Below, piece by piece: positions 58,399 to 64,000 of a DNA stretch of 64,000 nt. The stretch lies in contig NZ_QNVT01000010.1 in the NCBI RefSeq assembly GCF_003385515.1, positions 62,001 through 126,000 on the forward strand, in the 5' to 3' direction. Source of the stretch: Chryseobacterium pennae (GTDB lineage Bacteria > Bacteroidota > Bacteroidia > Flavobacteriales > Weeksellaceae). The position numbers and the translations under genes were made by a program. How positions within the stretch are numbered: position 1 is the stretch's first letter; every line of letters starts with the position of its first letter. The notes under the pieces are model-generated. The model was not told the DNA's origin, did not search any database, and worked only from the letters and a program-made list of their open reading frames with translations.

Positions 58399-60330
58399 AT
58401 GAAAAAAATAATAGTGCTGATCGTATGTTCAGCGAATGTAATGCTGATCAAAGCTCAGAAACATGAGTTTTTGAACCCGCCAAAGTTTTCCGATACAGAT
58501 CTTTCTAAGCTCAAATCAGTATTGGATGAAAATGCACCGGCGGAAATTTTATACAAATCAGCTCATTTTATACTGGATAATTCCACCGGAAATCTGCATA
58601 AAAAATATTTTTACAGGGTTAAAGTTTATGACAAGGACAAAGCAGAAGATTGGCTGAATCTGGAAGTCCCCCTTTATCAGTCAGGTACAGATAAGGAAAC
58701 ATTGGGGAAGTTCAAAGCTTTTACCTATAATCTTGAAAACGTAGCTACAGTTCCTGTAAAAGTTGAGAAAAGTTCACAATATAAAAGCAAAGAAAGTAAA
58801 CATATCAATATCACTAAATTTGCATTTCCCAATGTGAAAAATGGTTCCGTATTAGAATACCAGTATGAGATCATATCACCGTTTGCATATATCATTCCTG
58901 AATTTCTGATTGAAACGGATACGCCGTCTCTTTATACGGAATATGTACTTGATGCTCCTATCAATGTTGCTTATAGTATCAATTATACAGGAGCTTTGGC
59001 ACCTAAACATAGAACTATTGAGGATCAGACTATTTTTGGCGCTCAGTATAAAACCTATAGATTCGGATATGAGAATTTAAAAGGTTTCAAAACCGAAAAA
59101 TTTGTAAGAAACGACAGGAATTACAGAACCAAAATAAGTGCAGAGCTTCATTCTACCAATTTTAAAGAGCTTAAGCAATACTCCTCCTCCTGGGACCAGA
59201 TCAGTAAAAGACTGTATGAAAATGAAGATTTTGGTGATGAACTGAAGATGACAAAGTTAGCAAAAGACAATATGCCTGCAGGAGTACTGGAGATGAAAAC
59301 CAGTCTTGAAAAAGCCAATGCCATATTTTCCTATGTACAAAAAACATTCACCTGGAATAAAGAAAGAGGAATTTATACAGATAATGGTATCAAAAAGCTG
59401 CTGGAAACAAAAGTAGGAAACGCGGCGGAAATTAACCTGTATTTGGTTATGCTTCTTCGTGAGGCAGGGCTGAAGGCAGAGCCAATGGTGATTTCTACAG
59501 TAGATAACGGATTGATTAATCTGGTTTCACCTAATATCTCTAACATGAATTTTGTCCTTGCATCAGTGGGTATGGCTGAAGGGTATCATCTTTATGACGC
59601 TACTTCCAAACAGTCTTTAATAGATGAACTTCCTTTGCGAGACTGGAATCAGTATGGAGTTGTAATGACTAAGACTAAAGCGATACAGCTACAGATGGAA
59701 AACAGAAAGAAAAGCGACACTTTCCTGACTGTTGATGCAAAGCTTAATGATGACGGTAGTATTTCCGGTTCTTATTCAGATAAAGATACAGGCGCTATTG
59801 CGATGTATGTAAAAGATAATTATGATGAAAATCCTGAAAAATATAAAAAACAGTATAAAGAGAACTTCTCAGTAGATTTTACAGGGATTGATTCAAAAGT
59901 ACTGGATAACGGAGATTTTGAAAGCACAATGAAGTTTTCATCCTCCAATCTGATAGACAGGATAGGGAAGAAGCTGATCATCAATTCCATGTTGTTTTTA
60001 AATAAAGCTTCCAATGAATTTGATCAGACTGAAGAAAGAAAATATTCAATTGACTTTGGTGCGCCTACCATGAAAGTCAAAAAAGTAATCCTTGAAATTC
60101 CTGAAGGGTATACGATTGAAGAAATGCCGAAAAATAAAAAGATCGTGACAGATGATAAAGAGATAGAATACAGTTATACCATCGAACAAAAAGGGAATAA
60201 GCTAGAAATAACTTCCACTACGAAAATCGCCAGTGCAGATTATCCTAAAGAATATTATCCCGCATTCAAACAAATCTGGGGGGTAGCTTCCAAGCAGGAA
60301 AATCAGGTTATCAGCTTAGTGAAGAAGTGA
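58399..60330 (+). CDS. DUF3857 protein, paralogue with degenerate transglutaminase core
   Basis: A 643-residue exported protein (signal ending MLIKAQ) starting two bases after its paralogue. The DUF3857 domain is present (KHINITKFAFPNVKNGSVLE). In the transglutaminase-like domain the active Cys of the paralogue (GDCKGL) is replaced: the matching segment reads VGNAAEINLYLVMLLREAGL. The His/Asp positions are also weak (LYDATSKQSLID is present). It therefore is probably not catalytic, and may form a complex with the active paralogue. The function of the pair is unknown. Confidence 0.8.
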   Translation: MKKIIVLIVCSANVMLIKAQKHEFLNPPKFSDTDLSKLKSVLDENAPAEILYKSAHFILDNSTGNLHKKYFYRVKVYDKDKAEDWLNLEVPLYQSGTDKETLGKFKAFTYNLENVATVPVKVEKSSQYKSKESKHINITKFAFPNVKNGSVLEYQYEIISPFAYIIPEFLIETDTPSLYTEYVLDAPINVAYSINYTGALAPKHRTIEDQTIFGAQYKTYRFGYENLKGFKTEKFVRNDRNYRTKISAELHSTNFKELKQYSSSWDQISKRLYENEDFGDELKMTKLAKDNMPAGVLEMKTSLEKANAIFSYVQKTFTWNKERGIYTDNGIKKLLETKVGNAAEINLYLVMLLREAGLKAEPMVISTVDNGLINLVSPNISNMNFVLASVGMAEGYHLYDATSKQSLIDELPLRDWNQYGVVMTKTKAIQLQMENRKKSDTFLTVDAKLNDDGSISGSYSDKDTGAIAMYVKDNYDENPEKYKKQYKENFSVDFTGIDSKVLDNGDFESTMKFSSSNLIDRIGKKLIINSMLFLNKASNEFDQTEERKYSIDFGAPTMKVKKVILEIPEGYTIEEMPKNKKIVTDDKEIEYSYTIEQKGNKLEITSTTKIASADYPKEYYPAFKQIWGVASKQENQVISLVKK

Positions 60331-60379
60331 TTATGATTGCTGTTTGGCAGGTATTTCATTAATTTGAATAAATTTTTTT

Positions 60380-60410
60380 AAAAACCATTCATCTTTTGAA
60401 TGGTTTTTGT
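60380..60410 (+). terminator. Terminator after the DUF3857 pair
   Basis: A 12-bp perfect stem (60380-60391 with 60397-60408) precedes the next gene by 25 bases and runs into TTTTTG. Confidence 0.75.
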
Positions 60411-60433
60411 ATTAAATACCAAAAATTAAAATT

Positions 60434-61261
60434 ATGAAAAATACGCTTGCCGTTCTTGTACTTTCTTCATTCTTTGTTTTTACTGCCTGTAAGAAAAATG
60501 AAACGGCAGAGACATCTACGGAGAAAAATGAAAATAAAAAAGCAGAAGAATTTGTAATAGATTCAGTAATAGTAAAAGATTCCACTAAAGTTACAGATTC
60601 ACTAAAACTTACTTATACTTCCAAGTTGCTGGTATTTCCCGGTATAAAAGATAAAAGCCTCTTAGACAGTATCTATTTCCAGAATAATAAAATAAAAGAC
60701 TTTTCCAAGGCCGGACTTCAGGCTTACCTGGAGAATGAAAAAAATAATTATTTCAGTTCTGTAAAAAATGATAATAAAGATTGGGCTTCAGATATTGCAT
60801 ATGCTCAGGACTGGTATTCCAGCTCTCACATGAATCTTATATCCAATACCAATGGGTATTTACATATTCAGTATACAGGAAGCGGATATGAAGGAGGCGC
60901 ACATGATAATTATGGGTTTTCAGAAAGAATCTTTGATCTTAAAAACAATAAAAAATTAGAATTAAAAGATATTACTTCCACTCCAAAAGCTAAACTTGAA
61001 GCCATGCTGATGAAAAATATCGATAACATCAACAGCGGAACAATGGATGGAGACGGAAGTGTAAAAAATTCTGAAATGTTGTTAGTAGAAAAAATTCCAG
61101 CTTCAAACAACTTCTATTTTGATGACAAAAATCTGTATTTTCACTACAGTCCGTACGAAATTGCGGCATTTGCAGCAGGAGATATCACAATTCCTATTTC
61201 ATGGGAAGAGTTGAAAGGCACCTTAAATGCAGAATTTAAAGAAAGAATGAAAATTAAATAA
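60434..61261 (+). CDS. DUF4163/DUF3298 (RsiV-like) lipoprotein
   Basis: A 275-residue lipoprotein (signal ending FVFTAC). After a charged Lys/Glu linker, the N-terminal half fits DUF4163 (WASDIAYAQDWYSSSHMNLI, GSGYEGGAHDNYGF) and the C-terminal half fits DUF3298 (DDKNLYFHYSPYEIAAFAAG, DITIPISWEEL). In Bacillus RsiV the DUF3298 domain binds lysozyme; here no sigma factor gene is adjacent. A ligand-sensing or inhibitor function at the cell envelope is possible. A short hairpin terminator follows. Confidence 0.85.
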   Translation: MKNTLAVLVLSSFFVFTACKKNETAETSTEKNENKKAEEFVIDSVIVKDSTKVTDSLKLTYTSKLLVFPGIKDKSLLDSIYFQNNKIKDFSKAGLQAYLENEKNNYFSSVKNDNKDWASDIAYAQDWYSSSHMNLISNTNGYLHIQYTGSGYEGGAHDNYGFSERIFDLKNNKKLELKDITSTPKAKLEAMLMKNIDNINSGTMDGDGSVKNSEMLLVEKIPASNNFYFDDKNLYFHYSPYEIAAFAAGDITIPISWEELKGTLNAEFKERMKIK

Positions 61262-61264
61262 CTT

Positions 61265-61299
61265 AATGCTTCCGGGTTCAGGAAGCATTTTCTATTTTT
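61265..61299 (+). terminator. Terminator overlapping the next promoter
   Basis: AATGCTTCC (61265-61273) pairs with GGAAGCATT (61281-61289) and is followed by T-rich sequence. The T tract overlaps a TATTTTTG promoter box (61293-61300). Confidence 0.75.
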
Positions 61300-61300
61300 G
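61293..61300 (+). promoter_or_regulatory. Promoter box of the lipid-kinase-like gene
   Basis: TATTTTTG ends five bases before the ATG at 61306, so initiation should be at or near the start codon. The box overlaps the terminator tail of the upstream gene. Confidence 0.55.
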
Positions 61301-61305
61301 CGGTA

Positions 61306-62157
61306 ATGGAAAAAGTAGCTTTTATCATCAATCCTTTTTCGGCCAAAAAGAATTATCAGCCGTTTTTGAATGAACTTAAAAATAAGGTTGGTAATCCTTT
61401 GTATTATGTCTCCGAATCTATTCCGGGAACAGACGAATTTATCAAAACACATTTTGATAACGTTGATATTTTTGTAGCTATCGGAGGTGATGGAACTATT
61501 TCCACCGTAGCCAAGAATCTGATATCTACAGATAAAATACTGGCAATCTTCCCGGCAGGCTCAGGAAATGGATTTTCTAATGAAACCCGTTTCAGTAAGA
61601 ATCTGGATGAGCTTTTAGAGAAAATAAAGGCCAAGCAATCCAGAAAGATTGATACATTTACCGTTAATGACAGACTTTCCATTAATGTTTCGGGAACAGG
61701 TTTTGACGGGAAAGTGGTAAAAGAGTTTGAAAAGACCAGCCGCGGTTTCAAAAACTATATCAAAGTCTCATTGAAGACCTTCTTCAACTATCGACCTATC
61801 AAGGTTACTTTTTTTGATGAAGAATACAAACAGTACAACGGGAGATACCTAATGCTGAATGTCGCTAACACCCGCCAGTTTGGGAATAATGCCTATATCG
61901 CACCCAACGCAAGCAAAAGCGATGGACTGGTAGATATGGTTTTGGTTAAAAAATTTCCACTAACCTATTCTGCATTATTTGCTTTCAGAATGTTTACAAA
62001 GAGATTAAAGGATGATGAATATGTTACCTATCTTCCGGTTTCAGAAATTTCATTTAAAGTAAATACTAAAAACTGGCATCTTGATGGTGAATTTAATAAG
62101 ATAGAATCACCGGTTCACGTGAAAGTACAACCGGCAAGCCTGAATATTCTGGTTTAA
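61306..62157 (+). CDS. Diacylglycerol/lipid kinase-type protein
   Basis: A 283-residue kinase of the DAGK catalytic (LCB5/YegS) family. The nucleotide motif is AIGGDGTISTVAKNL, followed by IFPAGSGNGFSNETRF, and the C-terminal half has the beta-sandwich segment KSDGLVDMVLVKKFPL with WHLDGEF near the end. Members phosphorylate diacylglycerol or other lipids. The exact lipid cannot be read from the sequence. The gene appears to have a leaderless transcript (promoter box five bases before ATG). It ends convergently with the dctA gene. Confidence 0.88.
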   Translation: MEKVAFIINPFSAKKNYQPFLNELKNKVGNPLYYVSESIPGTDEFIKTHFDNVDIFVAIGGDGTISTVAKNLISTDKILAIFPAGSGNGFSNETRFSKNLDELLEKIKAKQSRKIDTFTVNDRLSINVSGTGFDGKVVKEFEKTSRGFKNYIKVSLKTFFNYRPIKVTFFDEEYKQYNGRYLMLNVANTRQFGNNAYIAPNASKSDGLVDMVLVKKFPLTYSALFAFRMFTKRLKDDEYVTYLPVSEISFKVNTKNWHLDGEFNKIESPVHVKVQPASLNILV

Positions 62158-62276
62158 GTTCAAACAAAGTCTAAAATTGTAGGTGGATTATTTACCTTAG
62201 ATGTTGGTTAAGTCTGTTGTTTCATTCATTATTTGTTTGTAAAGCAACACCTATTATTAGTATTTACAGGTAAAAA

Positions 62277-63557
62277 TTACTCTTCCAGCTGTTTTTCAAT
62301 TTTAGAAGGATGATCCAAACAATAGTGTAACTGATCTTTATCTAATTGTTTTTCCCAATTAGCCACAACAACAGTTGCTACAGAGTTACCGATAACATTC
62401 GTTAAGGCACGGCATTCACTCATAAATTTATCAATCCCTAGAATCAAAGTCATTCCGGCGATTGGAATTTCCGGAACTACGGCTAAAGTTGCTGCCAATG
62501 TTACAAACCCCGCTCCGGTAACACCTGCCGCACCTTTTGAACTTAACATGGCGACTAAAAGAAGCATCAGTTGTTTTTCTATTGGAAGATGAATATTGAG
62601 AGCCTGCGCAATAAATAAAGATGCAAGAGTCATATAAATATTCGTTCCATCGAGATTGAAAGAATAGCCTGTAGGAACTACAAGACCTACTATCGTTCGT
62701 GAGCAGCCTGCCTTTTCCATTTTCTCCATGATTCCCGGAAGGGCAGACTCTGAAGAACTCGTTCCCAAAACCAAAAGTAGTTCTTCTTTGAGATAAAATA
62801 GCAGTTTAAAGATATTAAACCCATTGTACCAGGCTACTGCTCCTAACACCAAAATAACAAAAAGGAAAGAGGTAATATAGAAGGTAGCTACCAGAAATAT
62901 AAGATTTAACACAGAATGAAGTCCGTATTTTCCTATGGTAAATGCCATTGCTCCAAAAGCGCCTATTGGGGCAAGCTTCATCAGAATATGAACGATTTTG
63001 AATATCGGGGCAGACAGATTCTGAAGAAAATCAGTTACTTTCTGGCTTTTTTCCTTTGTTAAAACCAATGCAACCCCCATTAAAATAGCTACAAGAAGGA
63101 CCTGAAGAATATTATCACCTACCAAAGGGCTGAAAAGAGTTTCAGGAATAATATTCATAATAAATCCGGTAAGCGTAGATTCGTGAGCTTTCTCCTGATA
63201 TTCTGAAACATTTCCGGTAAGCGTAGCCGGGTCAATATTTAAACCATGGCCAGGTTGTAAAAGATTTCCAACCACAAGCCCGATAATAAGAGCCAGGGTA
63301 GAGAAAGTGAAGAAATAAATCATTGCTTTTACAGCAATTCTTCCTACCTTTTTGAGATCAGTCATATGGGCAATTCCCAGCGTAAGAGTAATGAAGATTA
63401 CCGGAGCGATGATCATTTTTACCAATTTGATAAAGCCATCTCCTAAAGGCTTCATTTTTTCTCCTGATTCCGGATAAAAGTGTCCCAGGAGAATACCAAT
63501 ACTAATGGCTATAATAACCTGAAAATAAAGCTGATTGTATATCTTTTTTGCTTTCAA
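62277..63557 (-). CDS. dctA: C4-dicarboxylate/cation symporter
   Basis: A 426-residue membrane transporter of the DAACS family. The opening [20 protein letters not shown], the hairpin [15 protein letters not shown], the transport motif [20 protein letters not shown] and [20 protein letters not shown] match DctA closely. Length is near the E. coli protein (428). It probably imports succinate, fumarate or malate using sodium or protons. It has no paired regulator here. The gene stands between a convergent lipid-kinase gene and the ggt terminator. Confidence 0.92.
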   Translation of the reverse strand: MKAKKIYNQLYFQVIIAISIGILLGHFYPESGEKMKPLGDGFIKLVKMIIAPVIFITLTLGIAHMTDLKKVGRIAVKAMIYFFTFSTLALIIGLVVGNLLQPGHGLNIDPATLTGNVSEYQEKAHESTLTGFIMNIIPETLFSPLVGDNILQVLLVAILMGVALVLTKEKSQKVTDFLQNLSAPIFKIVHILMKLAPIGAFGAMAFTIGKYGLHSVLNLIFLVATFYITSFLFVILVLGAVAWYNGFNIFKLLFYLKEELLLVLGTSSSESALPGIMEKMEKAGCSRTIVGLVVPTGYSFNLDGTNIYMTLASLFIAQALNIHLPIEKQLMLLLVAMLSSKGAAGVTGAGFVTLAATLAVVPEIPIAGMTLILGIDKFMSECRALTNVIGNSVATVVVANWEKQLDKDQLHYCLDHPSKIEKQLEE

Positions 63558-63660
63558 TGAACAGTCGTTTTATTTTTAAGGGTGAAAATTAATAAATTTC
63601 ATCATGAAAACTGATAAAAGTCATAAAAATTAATCTGTAGCTTTAGATGTTGGCTGATAT

Positions 63661-63720
63661 AAAAAAAGCTTCGGCTTCATTCCATATCGATAATCTTATC
63701 TTTAGAATGAAGCCGAAGCT
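63661..63720 (-). terminator. Terminator after ggt
   Basis: A 16-bp perfect stem (63667-63682 with 63705-63720) is followed on the minus strand by seven Ts. It lies 24 bases after the stop of the partial ggt gene. Confidence 0.88.
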
Positions 63721-63743
63721 ATATTGAAGTATGAAAAGAATAA

Positions 63744-64000
63744 TTATTCCACTGCTACAGAATCATCTCCGCGGCCGTCTGCAACAGCATGAATATTGCC
63801 GTTCTCATCCATAACAATCATTTCAGTTTTCCCGATCTGTTTGATCTTTTCAATGGTGTAATTTTTCTTTTGCAGCTCAGCAATAGTACTTTCCGGGAAG
63901 TTGTTTTCTACTTTTATGGTTTCCGGAAGCCACTGATGATGAAACTTAGGCGCGTTTACCGAAATATTCGCGTTTAGTTTAAAATCAACAACATTTACAA
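63744..64000 (-). CDS. ggt: Gamma-glutamyltransferase, C-terminal end
   Basis: The frame is open to the window edge (85 codons), so only the end of the small subunit is seen. The segment SVNAPKFHHQWLPETIKVE near the start of the visible part and HAVADGRGDDSVAVE at the end are typical of the C-terminus of gamma-glutamyltransferases, which cleave gamma-glutamyl bonds in glutathione outside the cytoplasm. The catalytic Thr lies outside the window. The frame was read from the sequence itself and continues past the edge. Confidence 0.85.
   Translation of the reverse strand, partial: VNVVDFKLNANISVNAPKFHHQWLPETIKVENNFPESTIAELQKKNYTIEKIKQIGKTEMIVMDENGNIHAVADGRGDDSVAVE

Overview
The window reads as a chromosomal stretch of a Flavobacteriia member close to Chryseobacterium (Weeksellaceae). 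The evidence is the low G+C content, the Bacteroidetes promoter box TAnnTTTG in front of many genes, a GldG gliding-motility gene, type IX secretion (T9SS) C-terminal domains, and a pre-pro-protein-glutaminase nearly matching the Chryseobacterium proteolyticum enzyme. No rRNA, tRNA, CRISPR array or prophage was seen. Gene calls come from reading translations and motifs; no database search was run.

Layout. 1-5.6 kb: end of gldG, an XRE regulator, a penicillin-binding-like serine hydrolase, a T9SS cargo protein and three poorly known cytoplasmic proteins. 5.7-7.6 kb: Rrf2 regulator, TauE/SafE exporter and a small ABM-type monooxygenase. 7.9-18.3 kb: a haem-uptake locus with two HmuY-like proteins, a TonB receptor, HmuTUV ABC importer, a methyltransferase, HmuS and a ChaN-like lipoprotein, with duplicated Fur-box-like operators in the divergent promoter. 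18.5-24.7 kb: a secreted peptide-deformylase homologue lacking the usual metal-binding Cys, a GH19 chitinase, an OhrR/Ohr/nitroreductase operon divergent from an SDR gene, and protein-glutaminase. 24.8-33.6 kb: lipB and a complete tryptophan operon (trpE-G-D-C-F, then B-A), interrupted by an IS200-like/REP-associated transposase and a GNAT gene, and preceded by an attenuator whose leader peptide has three consecutive Trp codons. 33.7-45.2 kb: a membrane protein, a cupin lipoprotein, a cytochrome c, rlmF, lysS and gltBD. 45.7-48 kb: cytochrome bd oxidase. 48.4-52.3 kb: a three-gene operon described below. 53-64 kb: a decayed S74-type remnant, gyrB, two DUF3857 transglutaminase-like proteins, a DUF3298 lipoprotein, a lipid-kinase-like protein, dctA and the end of ggt.

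The most striking part is 48428-52284. It encodes an aldo/keto reductase of the L-galactose/D-threo-aldose dehydrogenase type, a single protein fusing a GDP-mannose mannosyl hydrolase-type Nudix domain to a domain that closely resembles plant GDP-mannose 3,5-epimerase, and an aldonolactone oxidase-type flavoprotein. In order these could convert GDP-mannose to GDP-L-galactose, L-galactose, L-galactono-1,4-lactone and L-ascorbate. This would be a bacterial counterpart of the plant Smirnoff-Wheeler vitamin C pathway, with the two plant steps that free L-galactose replaced by one Nudix hydrolase. The domain assignments rest on motifs visible in the sequence; the pathway is inference.

Several start codons are placed downstream of the longest open frame, because the upstream TTG starts lie inside or before a promoter box (genes at 638, 5757, 18599, 22549 and others). 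Some promoter boxes end only 4-9 bases before the start codon, suggesting leaderless or nearly leaderless mRNAs.
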